The notes beneath the pieces are model-generated. The model was not told where the DNA came from. It did no database searches and saw only the letters and a program-made list of their open reading frames with translations. Shown here in pieces: positions 50,053 through 58,633 of a stretch of 64,000 nt of DNA. How positions within the stretch are numbered: position 1 is the stretch's first letter; each line of letters starts with the position of its first letter. The DNA comes from Pseudomonas sp. MYb327 (lineage in GTDB: Bacteria; Pseudomonadota; Gammaproteobacteria; Pseudomonadales; Pseudomonadaceae). The DNA lies in NCBI RefSeq assembly GCF_040438925.1, contig NZ_CP159258.1, positions 5,293,001 to 5,357,000 on the forward strand, given 5' to 3'. The position numbers and the translations under genes are program-made.

Positions 50053-50679
50053 CTATCCTGTGAGTTCTTGAGTGGAATTGGTGATGTTGAACAACTGCTG
50101 GATACGCTCAATATCGTGCGCGGCAAAAGCGGTTTCGCGCTCTGGGTGCCACATCCAGCCTTGCCAAGGCAGGTGAAGGTGTCTGATCGCTTCGATCTCG
50201 CCGTCTTCGCTTCGTGCCATCACTTCAAAACCTTGCGGACAATTCTCAAGGGCGAAACCGTGATAGCTATTGACCTCGGACACGATCAACCCTGATAACC
50301 GGTGCCGGGTGCGCACATGCCCTGTCACCGGTTTCAACCCGCTACCTGACCAGTGGGCCAGCATCTGCATGCCCCGGCAGATCCCCAAAACTGGCAGATT
50401 GCGTGTACGCGCGTGGTCGAGCATCCTGCTTTCAGTCTGGTCGCGGGCCGGGTATTGACCGATGTCATTGCCCCCTGAAAGAACAACTGCTTGCGGCGAT
50501 ACTGCTGCCAGCCAGTGATCCAGCTCATCCGGCGATTGCCGGCTTAAGCCGTTGGGTACCGGCACGGGGATGAGGCCTGCCGCCAGCAAAAAACCGCTCA
50601 GGCGCTGGTCCAGTGCATCACGGGTTTCACCGCGCTCCGGGTGAGTGTCCACGCGTTGGCTGACAGCGACTATTTTCAC
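50053..50679 (-). CDS. Class-I amidotransferase-fold hydrolase (Cj1417-like)
   Basis: A 208-residue protein of the gamma-glutamyl-GABA-hydrolase/glutaminase family. The Cys-His-Glu triad is visible: C101 in LGICRGMQM, and H178 and E180 in MWHPE; VLSGGNDI is the oxyanion region. In C. jejuni Cj1417 releases glutamate from CDP-glutamine to leave cytidine diphosphoramidate. The GTG at 50679 overlaps the stop of the upstream kinase by 4 bp (GTGA). There is no synthase partner subunit, in agreement with a free-standing hydrolase. Confidence 0.85.
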   Translation of the reverse strand: MKIVAVSQRVDTHPERGETRDALDQRLSGFLLAAGLIPVPVPNGLSRQSPDELDHWLAAVSPQAVVLSGGNDIGQYPARDQTESRMLDHARTRNLPVLGICRGMQMLAHWSGSGLKPVTGHVRTRHRLSGLIVSEVNSYHGFALENCPQGFEVMARSEDGEIEAIRHLHLPWQGWMWHPERETAFAAHDIERIQQLFNITNSTQELTG

Positions 50680-52991
50680 GACATCATCTCCACCCTGCGG
50701 CCCGGGCAGTCCAGGTGCAGGAAGTCCGCCGTCGACCAGCGACGGTAGAGTACCTCGCCTGCACCAATGACCGCTGGCAGTCCAAGTTCGCCAGCACGTA
50801 TTGCCATGTGCGAATTGGCCCCACCCCACGCGGTGATCAGTCCGGCAATCGGGTACGCAAACAACCAGTCGAAGCCTGGGTCCGCATTGGGGATGCAGAC
50901 AATCGCCCCGGCGAGTTTTTGCCGGTCATCGCACTGCACCACGGGCGCGGTCACCCTCTTTTGAGTGATGAAATTGGGTGCCGTTTCTGGCCACTCGAAA
51001 CTCCAGACATCCTCGGGGCAGGTAATGACCGGCGGCAAAGAGACTTTGAGTGTCTCTGCGTAACGAGCCTTGCCTTGCTCGATGCTGCGCAACAGCACTT
51101 CTTTCGGATCCGCTGCCGCAACGTGCAACTCCTTGAAGGCGCTGATATCGCAATAGGCCAGGTCTTCTCGGTCAATCCCATGTTGAGCACCCACCTGAGC
51201 AATCAGCGCCAGCGCGTCCGAGAGATTGCGCGTGAAGTGAAATTTGGCCAGCTCGCGCAGTTCGATGCCGTTTTGCAGGAAGTCCAGCAGACCCACCGGA
51301 TCAGGCTGCAGGCCATGGACCTCAAGCAACTGCACGATCTCGCGCATCTGTGGCAGCGTCAGAGAAAAGGGTCGAACGGGTTCTGGTGCAGCTGGGCTTT
51401 GAGTCCAGTCGAAATAGAGCTCGGGAGCCTCATCGTAGCGAGGCGAGAGGATGTCGTAGGTGCCCGGTCGCAAATGCCCGTAGCGCGCCAGGAATGTTGT
51501 CTTGTCGAGGGTGGCGCGGTCACGTGCCAGCTGACCGCTGACGGTGGAAACACCCGCCATGAACGCATCGTAATCAGCTTGCGAGAATACGCCGACGCTG
51601 ACCAGCGATCTGAGCATCTGTACCGCCACGAAGCCTGCACGTGCCAGGCCAGCAAAGGGCAGGGTGCCGTAACGTTTGGCATCTTCCAGTAGCCAATAAA
51701 TGCGCTCCAGCGGATCAGCGTTGGACGCCAACAGTGCCTCGCGGCGGGCGTTGAGTACGTCAAGCTTGTTCGCGTCGCTGCGCCACAGACCATCCTTGGG
51801 ATGAACGATCCGATTGGTCAACTTGCGCAAACTGGTGCTGATGGCTTCCAGTTCGTGATCGAGAAAACCTGCACTGCGCAAACGTTCCAATTGCTGCGAC
51901 AAGTCCAGGGTGTAGCAGGAGTAAACAATCTCGAACTCCACCTTGTCGTGTAATGTCGGTTCAGCCAGCAACCGATCAATGTAGTAATCGACCAGGCGTC
52001 CGGCCAATCCTTCATCGAGGTCCGCCGGAATGAAGGAGTTGAACGACAGGCGCACATCGATATAAGGCAGGCCGAAAAAATGCGGCATCAGTGGAAAGCT
52101 GCGCAAGTTACGGTAGCCATAGTTGTGACGCTGGTAGGCCCAGATCGAGTCTGTGACCAGATCCCGATATAGCGAAAGCGCCAACGGTTTTGGGCGGATA
52201 CCGATAATTTCTGCCGGGTTCCAGTCGGGCATCACGCCATACACTGTGCGCTGGCCGATCAGGAAAGGATGTGGCCGCATGCCGCGTTCCACTTTGCTCT
52301 GAATACTCTCGAGCCGGGCAAACTGCGTTGTTGCAGACTCAGGCCGCGAGGGCAGGATCAGGGGGCGTGCCTGGAGCAGCCACAGTGTCTCGCCTTCGGT
52401 TTCGGTTGTGACCGCGAATTCGCAATCAACGGGCTCGTCTCCGAACAGGTCCAGCAGCTCTTCGAGCAAGGCAACTACGGGGGCGAGGGACGCTGGTGGT
52501 GAAACCCTGCTGTGCGCCGCCTGCTGCCAGAGCCGCCCACCCATACCGCCAGTGACCGCTGCCGTGTCGCTGCCTTCCGACCAGTTCACTATCCGATACG
52601 GAGCGCAGGTGTTGGGGTCATGGGAAAAGGCAACACCTGAACGCGCTACGTTGCCTAACATCGGCTGAATCAGGATCTCGTCTGTAAGGTGCACATCTCC
52701 ATAACTGGCGATGACCTGTTCGATCGCGGATATCAAGCCCGCCTCATCGACGTTCGGCACCGATAGGAAAGCACCGGCGAAGGACGCCTGGGCGCTGTCC
52801 TCGCGCCCGCAACTGGAGCGTACGATCCAGGGGGCGACAGGCAGTTGTCTCTGAATATCCCCCACACAGGCGCGCTGATCCATTCGCCAATCCGCCACAG
52901 TGAACGACAGCAGTGGAGCAATGCGCGCCGACGCAAGCCGCCCTTGAAGGCTGGACAGGGTGCCGGCCTTCGTTGAGAAATGCAGGGCCAT
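50676..52991 (-). CDS. PEP-synthase/PPDK-like kinase (Cj1418-like, candidate L-glutamine kinase)
   Basis: A 771-residue protein. The N-terminal ATP-grasp domain (about 1-215) has VRSSCGREDSAQASFAG (R58, E64) as in PEP synthase. The middle domain (about 230-690) has no resemblance to the PEP/pyruvate barrel that I can see. The C-terminal swivelling phosphohistidine domain carries GGANSHMAIRA with catalytic H728. This is the layout of C. jejuni Cj1418, which phosphorylates the amide nitrogen of L-glutamine. Alternatives are another PPDK-like kinase such as PhtL of the phaseolotoxin cluster. ATG start, 6 bp after the methyltransferase. Confidence 0.85.
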   Translation of the reverse strand: MALHFSTKAGTLSSLQGRLASARIAPLLSFTVADWRMDQRACVGDIQRQLPVAPWIVRSSCGREDSAQASFAGAFLSVPNVDEAGLISAIEQVIASYGDVHLTDEILIQPMLGNVARSGVAFSHDPNTCAPYRIVNWSEGSDTAAVTGGMGGRLWQQAAHSRVSPPASLAPVVALLEELLDLFGDEPVDCEFAVTTETEGETLWLLQARPLILPSRPESATTQFARLESIQSKVERGMRPHPFLIGQRTVYGVMPDWNPAEIIGIRPKPLALSLYRDLVTDSIWAYQRHNYGYRNLRSFPLMPHFFGLPYIDVRLSFNSFIPADLDEGLAGRLVDYYIDRLLAEPTLHDKVEFEIVYSCYTLDLSQQLERLRSAGFLDHELEAISTSLRKLTNRIVHPKDGLWRSDANKLDVLNARREALLASNADPLERIYWLLEDAKRYGTLPFAGLARAGFVAVQMLRSLVSVGVFSQADYDAFMAGVSTVSGQLARDRATLDKTTFLARYGHLRPGTYDILSPRYDEAPELYFDWTQSPAAPEPVRPFSLTLPQMREIVQLLEVHGLQPDPVGLLDFLQNGIELRELAKFHFTRNLSDALALIAQVGAQHGIDREDLAYCDISAFKELHVAAADPKEVLLRSIEQGKARYAETLKVSLPPVITCPEDVWSFEWPETAPNFITQKRVTAPVVQCDDRQKLAGAIVCIPNADPGFDWLFAYPIAGLITAWGGANSHMAIRAGELGLPAVIGAGEVLYRRWSTADFLHLDCPGRRVEMMS

Positions 52992-52997
52992 TAGGCG

Positions 52998-53747
52998 TTA
53001 TCTCAGTTGAGCGACCCAGATGTTTGTCGAGTACGGAATCTGGATTGATGGCGTCTGAAGGCTTTGCAAGTAGTCGTCAATCGCGTCAATCACTTCGTGG
53101 AAACGCGCGCCGGCCTGACGTTCCAGCGTGGCGTGAGACCGCCAGGCTTCAAGGCACTCTGCAATGGATTGCTCGTGAATGACTCGCGCATCCAGGTGAA
53201 CAACCGGACCGAACAGTTCGCTGGCATCGATCACGGCAGTCTGATCTTCACGACGAGTACCGTAGCCATAACCGGCTACTCGCTCTTTGATGATGGCCTC
53301 GATACGGGCCTGGATCGGGTCGTCGAGGTGACGATGGTTCCACATGCAGGCGAACCAGCCACGTGGCTTGAGAATACGTGATGTTTCCTTGAGGGCCTGT
53401 TGGCGGTCGCAGACATTGAAGGAACTGCCGAACGTGACCATGTCAAACGCTTGAGACGATTGCCCAGTGACCTCACCGGTACCTTCATGCCACTTCACGT
53501 TGCTCAACTCGGCGGTGCGCTTGATGCCATTGGTGCGCATCGCGTCGTTCGGTTCCACCGCGATGACATCCAGGCCGCGAGCGGCCAACATCAGCGTCAA
53601 GTGCGCAACACCGGCACCGACATCGCAGAACTTGTCGCCTTTTTGGGCACCTGCGATCGACAACATGGCGTCAATGGCGGCATCGGCGTAGTCAGGGCGC
53701 TTGAGGTAAGCATCGGCCAGCGTGGTGTAGTCCCATTCGGTTTTCAT
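52998..53747 (-). CDS. Class I SAM-dependent methyltransferase (Cj1419/Cj1420-like)
   Basis: A 249-residue methyltransferase with a Rossmann core. Motif I is DVGAG (42-46), the acidic residue after strand 2 is E65 in IAVEPNDAM, and FDMVTFGSSFNVCD follows. In the island context it is the candidate O-methyltransferase that would methylate the phosphoramidate or its precursor. Its ATG overlaps the kinase stop by 4 bp. Without biochemical data it could also act on another small molecule. Confidence 0.85.
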   Translation of the reverse strand: MKTEWDYTTLADAYLKRPDYADAAIDAMLSIAGAQKGDKFCDVGAGVAHLTLMLAARGLDVIAVEPNDAMRTNGIKRTAELSNVKWHEGTGEVTGQSSQAFDMVTFGSSFNVCDRQQALKETSRILKPRGWFACMWNHRHLDDPIQARIEAIIKERVAGYGYGTRREDQTAVIDASELFGPVVHLDARVIHEQSIAECLEAWRSHATLERQAGARFHEVIDAIDDYLQSLQTPSIQIPYSTNIWVAQLR

Positions 53748-54361
53748 ACAATGTTCCTTCTATGAATTTGTTTGACTAAATAATCCGCCAGGCTCTGGCT
53801 GGAGCGTTCTGGATCGAACTCAACCAGGCAGTCTGCTTCTAGCGGTTCATCAATGACCAGATCAAGTCCGGCAACGTTGTGTAGTTCACCTGCATCGAAC
53901 CGACGGTAGATTCCCTTGGGATCGCGCCGACGCAACTCCTCTACGGGTACCTTCAGATAGACCTCGAAGTAACCTGGCAGGTGGGCGCGGTTCCACTCGT
54001 GAACCTCACGAAACAGCGAAATTGTGCCAATGACCACGGTCTGCCCCTGCGCAGCGAGCATTCTGCATAGCCGGGCATACTGCATCGCAAGGGCCAGGCG
54101 ACCTTCACGGCCGTGGTTTTGTGAGTTATTGGCGGCTGCACCAAATACCTCGCGCAGCTCGTCTCCATCCAGCAAGACCACTGATTGGCCGATGCCACGT
54201 AGCTTGGCAACGAGCTCCTCGGCCAGAGTCGACTTGCCCGCACCCGAAAGGCCTGTAATCCAGACTACCTGTCCACCCGACTCGCGTTTCATATCGTTCT
54301 GACTTGTGTTCGATGTGAGTATGTCGGCAGGCTGAACCATTGCATGAGGTTCAGCGTGCAC
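53744..54361 (-). CDS. APS-kinase-like nucleotide kinase (Cj1415-like, candidate cytidine diphosphoramidate kinase)
   Basis: About 205 residues with a CysC-like fold. The P-loop GLSGAGKST is at 37-45, LLDGDELREVFG follows, and RRDPKGIYRRFDAGE is recognisable from APS kinases. The canonical CysC loop GIDSPYE is replaced by GLDLVIDEPLEAD, so it is divergent from true APS kinase. No cysD/cysN lies nearby. C. jejuni Cj1415, of the same fold, adds a 3'-phosphate to cytidine diphosphoramidate. Starts GTG 54361, ATG 54340 and ATG 54292 are all possible; the first is 3 bp after the upstream stop. Confidence 0.8.
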   Translation of the reverse strand: MHAEPHAMVQPADILTSNTSQNDMKRESGGQVVWITGLSGAGKSTLAEELVAKLRGIGQSVVLLDGDELREVFGAAANNSQNHGREGRLALAMQYARLCRMLAAQGQTVVIGTISLFREVHEWNRAHLPGYFEVYLKVPVEELRRRDPKGIYRRFDAGELHNVAGLDLVIDEPLEADCLVEFDPERSSQSLADYLVKQIHRRNIV

Positions 54362-54364
54362 TAT

Positions 54365-55537
54365 TTACTGTTGATCTCGATCAACGGTATGGCCAAAAGA
54401 GTTGATCATGGAACCGTAGAATTTCGACGCGTGCCGATATTCAACCAAATCTCTTAACATCTCTTTAGGGCATGGCAGGTCGCTGAATTGCGATTGGTAG
54501 AACTTCTTGTAAATAGAGTGGCTGTCCTCGGCACTCAGCAGGCTGAGCCCAAGGGCTAGATCTTTGAGTTCTTCGCTGTTTTTTGCGATGGGCAACAAGT
54601 TGTCCAGTTCCTTTAGCCAGACGTCAACTATGGGGTTGTTTTCGTCCGTAGGTGGAACGTAATAAATAGGTAGTTTGCCCGAGCTGAGCATGAATGAAAC
54701 ACCGCCAGTCGAGGCATCCGTGATGATGGTGTCGCATTTCTGGTAAAAGTCTTTACTGCTCGTTCCTGGTTCATCGATAGTGACCCATTCACAAGTGGAA
54801 AGCTGGTCGCATAAACTTTTTACAACCGGGTGTTCAATGTCAGTCATGTACGGACGCAAAATGAATCTGGCATGAGGGAGTTGCGACTTGACGGTATTCA
54901 GAACGGTTTGCAGGTTTTCATACAGGGTTGCATTCGTGGGGCAAATGCCAAGTTGAGTTGGCAGCAGTCCTATAACATGTTCATTGGTGGTTTTCTTGAC
55001 CGATGGGAAAACATCGATGAACTCAGCGATTTTTATCGGGCGCGTCGGGATCGGGCTTGTTGTGCGCAGGTCCGAGCGTAATCCTATTCCGTCAGGTATC
55101 GAAGCTTTCAGTGATTTCCTGGCGCGTCTGTAAAGCTGCAGCCCTGTACTGGTCAAATGACAGGCCGATCTGGACGGCGAAACAATAGCGTCCCAATAGG
55201 CAGTCAGTTCAGCATAATAGTAGGGGTCTTTTGCCGGCATTCCGACATTGCCATGACTGATGAAAACACCAAAGTTTGAATCGTCAAGAAAGCGTCCGAT
55301 CCAGGCATCGTTCGATATGACGACTTGTGATTCCAGGCTTGCAATGAATTCTACATCAACTTCGGTGACAGGAAAGTTGAGAAAGTCTTCTGCTTCTTGT
55401 TTGCTTAGTCCGGTTCTATTCGTTTGAAGTACGATGCAGTTAAAGTCATTGCGAAGAGCATCGAGTGCGGGAATAAGATACTCGAGATAGGTCTTTCCGC
55501 CACTAATGACGTTGCTGATTAGATAAATATTGTTCAT
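54365..55537 (-). CDS. CDP-glycerol glycerophosphotransferase-like / GT-B transferase (candidate phosphoramidate transferase)
   Basis: A 390-residue protein with a GT-B-like layout. HGN around H95, ILRPY (226-230) and DASTGGVSFML (274-284) resemble TagF/TagB-type poly-glycerophosphate transferases. I cannot assign it firmly. As first gene of the operon it may transfer the activated phosphoramidate, or a glycerophosphate, to a surface glycan. Its base composition is visibly AT-richer than that of most of the window, and codons such as AAA, AAT and ATA are more frequent, suggesting recent acquisition. No clear ribosome site precedes the ATG at 55537. Confidence 0.6.
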   Translation of the reverse strand: MNNIYLISNVISGGKTYLEYLIPALDALRNDFNCIVLQTNRTGLSKQEAEDFLNFPVTEVDVEFIASLESQVVISNDAWIGRFLDDSNFGVFISHGNVGMPAKDPYYYAELTAYWDAIVSPSRSACHLTSTGLQLYRRARKSLKASIPDGIGLRSDLRTTSPIPTRPIKIAEFIDVFPSVKKTTNEHVIGLLPTQLGICPTNATLYENLQTVLNTVKSQLPHARFILRPYMTDIEHPVVKSLCDQLSTCEWVTIDEPGTSSKDFYQKCDTIITDASTGGVSFMLSSGKLPIYYVPPTDENNPIVDVWLKELDNLLPIAKNSEELKDLALGLSLLSAEDSHSIYKKFYQSQFSDLPCPKEMLRDLVEYRHASKFYGSMINSFGHTVDRDQQ

Positions 55538-55864
55538 GAGGAAGGCGTTCTTATTGAAATTTGCCTGGGCAAATCCGGTATAAAGTTAACAAGTGCGTGA
55601 AGAAAAAATCACATGATATCCTGTTGCACTTATCATAGTTAAGTCCGTCGTAGTCGCTGGATAATCTGCTACGTACGGTGGGTAAAAGAAATTTTATTCA
55701 TTGTAAGTTAGCCCTTCCTATATACGTGTTGGTAAGTTCTGTGTCTTGGATAAACAGTATTCAGTCTTGATGACAAACGTCACCGTTATATCACAGTTTG
55801 GCCAATGGCTATTAGCGGCTGGGGGGGTATTTCTGTGGGTGCGGGTGTCGTACGGTGAGCCTCG
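55538..55864. other. AT-rich 327-bp region between the island and comM
   Basis: No supported gene. It should hold the promoter of the six-gene operon, but I found no convincing -10/-35 pair. A palindrome ATTTGCC-TG-GGCAAAT occupies 55559-55574, 22 bp before the first start codon. A seven-G run occurs near 55822. No terminator for comM is evident. Confidence 0.6.
55559..55574. promoter_or_regulatory. Palindrome ATTTGCC-TG-GGCAAAT in the 5' region of the island operon
   Basis: A perfect 7-bp inverted repeat with a 2-bp centre, immediately upstream of the first island gene. It could be an operator, or an RNA hairpin affecting translation of that gene. Confidence 0.45.
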
Positions 55865-57358
55865 TCATTGTGTCCCCGGACGATATTGCAGTGCCTCAGC
55901 CAGGTGGTCACGAGTGATTGCATCACGCTGCTCAAGGTCGGCCAGTGTCCGCGCAACTTTGAGCAGTCGATGAGCCGAGCGCAGTGACAAGGTCAACCGC
56001 TCACACGCCGATTCCAGCCATTTCTCGTCGGCTGTGGATAACTTGCAGTGCCGACGCAGCCCTGGTAAATCCAGGAAGGCATTCGCGCAACCCTGACGTC
56101 TCTGCTGGCGTTCCCGGGCATTGGCAATCAGCGCCGTAGCACTGGCGCTGTCATCGCCGGGTGTCGAAACAGGGTTCAGCGCCGTGGGCTCTCGAGCGAC
56201 GGTCAGGTGCAGGTCGATACGGTCCAGCAGCGGGCCCGATAGTTTGTTGCGATACCGCTGCACCTTGTCCGGTGTACATGAGCACTTGCCGCTCGGTTCT
56301 CCAAGATAGCCGCAGGGGCATGGGTTCATTGCCGCCACCAACTGAAAGCGCGCTGGAAACCGTACACGGTCTTTAGCCCTTGAGATTACGATATGCCCCG
56401 ATTCCATCGGTTCCCTGAGTACCTCAAGTACCTTTCGATCAAACTCCGGCAACTCATCGAGAAACAGCACGCCGTGGTGGGCGAGAGTGATTTCCCCGGG
56501 TTGCGGTTTCGAGCTGCCGCCAACCAGCGCAGGACCAGATGCCGAGTGGTGCGGTTGCCGAAAGGGACGCTGCGGCCAATGGCTCAACGGCGCACAGCTG
56601 GTGACCGATTGAATTGCCGCCACTTCCAGAGCTTCGCTTTCGCTCAGCGGTGGCAGCAATCCTGGAAGGCGACTCGCCAGAAGCGTCTTGCCCGTTCCGG
56701 GAGGTCCGCAGAACAACAAGTTGTGCGCCCCCGCAGCAGCAATCAGCAACGCCCGTTTGGCGGCTTGCTGGCCTTGTACTTCATTCAGGTCGGGATAGGG
56801 CTTGCTGGCGAGTATCAATCCATCAGAAATGTAGGGCTCGACCGGAGTGTGCCCATTGAAATGGGCCACAGCTTCCAACAGATGATCCACCGCAATCACC
56901 TTCAACCCCGATGCCAGGCACGCCTCCTCGGCATTCGCCCGCGGCACCATCAACGAACGCCCGGCCTTGCGCGCCGCCAACGCCGCCGGCAACACACCAC
57001 GCACGGCCCGCACAGCACCTGACAGCGCCAACTCACCCAAACATTCCACATCATCGAGCGTCAGCGTCGGCACCTGCACACTGGCGGAAAGAATCCCCAA
57101 CGCAATCGCCAGATCGAACCGCCCACCGTCCTTGGGCAGATCTGCCGGTGCCAGATTCAACGTGATCCGCCGCGCCGGAAATTGCAGCCCCGAATTGATG
57201 ATCGCACTGCGCACCCGATCCTTGCTCTCCTTCACCGCCGCTTCGGGCAGACCGACCATGGTCAGCGATGGCAAGCCGTTGGCCAGATGCACTTCAACCG
57301 TAACGGCGGGCGCTTCCACGCCGACCTGGGCGCGGCTGTGGACGATGGAGAGGGACAT
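55865..57358 (-). CDS. comM: ComM/YifB family AAA ATPase
   Basis: A 497-residue Mg-chelatase-like protein. A LonC-like N-terminal domain (1-170) is followed by an AAA core with GPPGTGKTLLASRLP and a C-terminal domain with a Cys-containing loop (NPCPCGYLGEPSGKCSC). ComM promotes branch migration in natural transformation in other gammaproteobacteria. The start at 57358 is chosen by the conserved MSLSIVHSRA. A conserved neighbour of ubiK-glnK. Confidence 0.95.
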   Translation of the reverse strand: MSLSIVHSRAQVGVEAPAVTVEVHLANGLPSLTMVGLPEAAVKESKDRVRSAIINSGLQFPARRITLNLAPADLPKDGGRFDLAIALGILSASVQVPTLTLDDVECLGELALSGAVRAVRGVLPAALAARKAGRSLMVPRANAEEACLASGLKVIAVDHLLEAVAHFNGHTPVEPYISDGLILASKPYPDLNEVQGQQAAKRALLIAAAGAHNLLFCGPPGTGKTLLASRLPGLLPPLSESEALEVAAIQSVTSCAPLSHWPQRPFRQPHHSASGPALVGGSSKPQPGEITLAHHGVLFLDELPEFDRKVLEVLREPMESGHIVISRAKDRVRFPARFQLVAAMNPCPCGYLGEPSGKCSCTPDKVQRYRNKLSGPLLDRIDLHLTVAREPTALNPVSTPGDDSASATALIANARERQQRRQGCANAFLDLPGLRRHCKLSTADEKWLESACERLTLSLRSAHRLLKVARTLADLEQRDAITRDHLAEALQYRPGTQ

Positions 57359-57482
57359 GGTCGTTCCTTGAGATGACGTGGGGACCGCTTCCTGCGGGTT
57401 TTTCAAGGGTAGTCGGGGGAGGAGATTTTGGCGGGGTGGTGGAGGCGGCAAACCTTCACTGGATGTTGCAGTTACTAAACGC

Positions 57483-57572
57483 GCAGGAGCCGGCTTGCTG
57501 GCGATGGCGACAGAACAGTCAACATCGTTGTTGAATGATCAAGCGCGATCGCCAGCAAGCCGGCCCCTACAG
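57483..57572. repeat. REPIN (GCAGGAGCCGGCTTGCTGGCGAT type)
   Basis: An inverted REP pair located between ubiK and comM on the minus strand, with slight mismatches at both tips. Confidence 0.88.
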
Positions 57573-57839
57573 TTATACGGTTTCTGCTGGTGGATTCAGC
57601 TTCGCTTCCAGCTCCGCCACTTTCGCCTCAAGACTTTCCAATCGCGCCCGAGTACGCGCCAATACAACCATCTGACTATCGAACTCTTCCCGACTCACCA
57701 GATCCAGTTTGCTAAAGCCGCTCTGCAGCAACATTTTGAACTGGCTTTCAATTTCTGCTTTCGGCAGTGGAGTGTCGCCGCTGAAGAGGCGGGAGGCGGT
57801 GCCGGTCAGGGCGTCGAGGAAGTCTTTAGGCGCGAGCAT
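57573..57839 (-). CDS. ubiK: Ubiquinone biosynthesis accessory factor UbiK
   Basis: An 88-residue protein of the YqiC/BMFP family. An amphipathic N-terminus is followed by a coiled coil (about 55-80, RTRARLESLEAKVAELEAKL). UbiK assists the late steps of ubiquinone synthesis. The stop lies next to the REPIN, and the start is set by the family N-terminus MLAPKDFLDALT. Divergent from glnK. Confidence 0.92.
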   Translation of the reverse strand: MLAPKDFLDALTGTASRLFSGDTPLPKAEIESQFKMLLQSGFSKLDLVSREEFDSQMVVLARTRARLESLEAKVAELEAKLNPPAETV

Positions 57840-58076
57840 GAGGGAATGTCCTGGTAGCAATGGCGGGCAGTGTATCACGCAGTGTCTATAGTCATTTTCG
57901 CAGGCAAGGGATGCACGCTTTTCGCGCATGTGGACGGACGGCGTCGCACCGTTGTTGTGCGTATCGTGTCGAGTGTTGTTGCGAAGACGTGGGCATTAGC
58001 GGGCAAGGGGTTGAAATCAGTGAAAATTCTGGAGATGGCAAGCTTTCTGCTTAGACCCTCATGACCCATGCACTGA

Positions 58077-58598
<522 letters not shown>

Positions 58599-58633
58599 GC
58601 CGCCACAAACCCAACGCCCCAGGAGAAAACAAT

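Noticed and set aside
50676-52991. Calling the PPDK-like gene ppsA (PEP synthase)
   Set aside because: The central barrel signatures are missing and the gene overlaps a glutaminase-fold gene rather than a central-metabolism partner.
53744-54361. Reading the CysC-like gene as part of sulfate assimilation
   Set aside because: No sulfate genes are near, the substrate loop differs, and the operon context points elsewhere.
49332-55537. A phaseolotoxin-like toxin cluster
   Set aside because: Only the PPDK-like gene is shared in family; amidinotransferase and ornithine-related genes are absent. Kept as a secondary alternative for the product type only.
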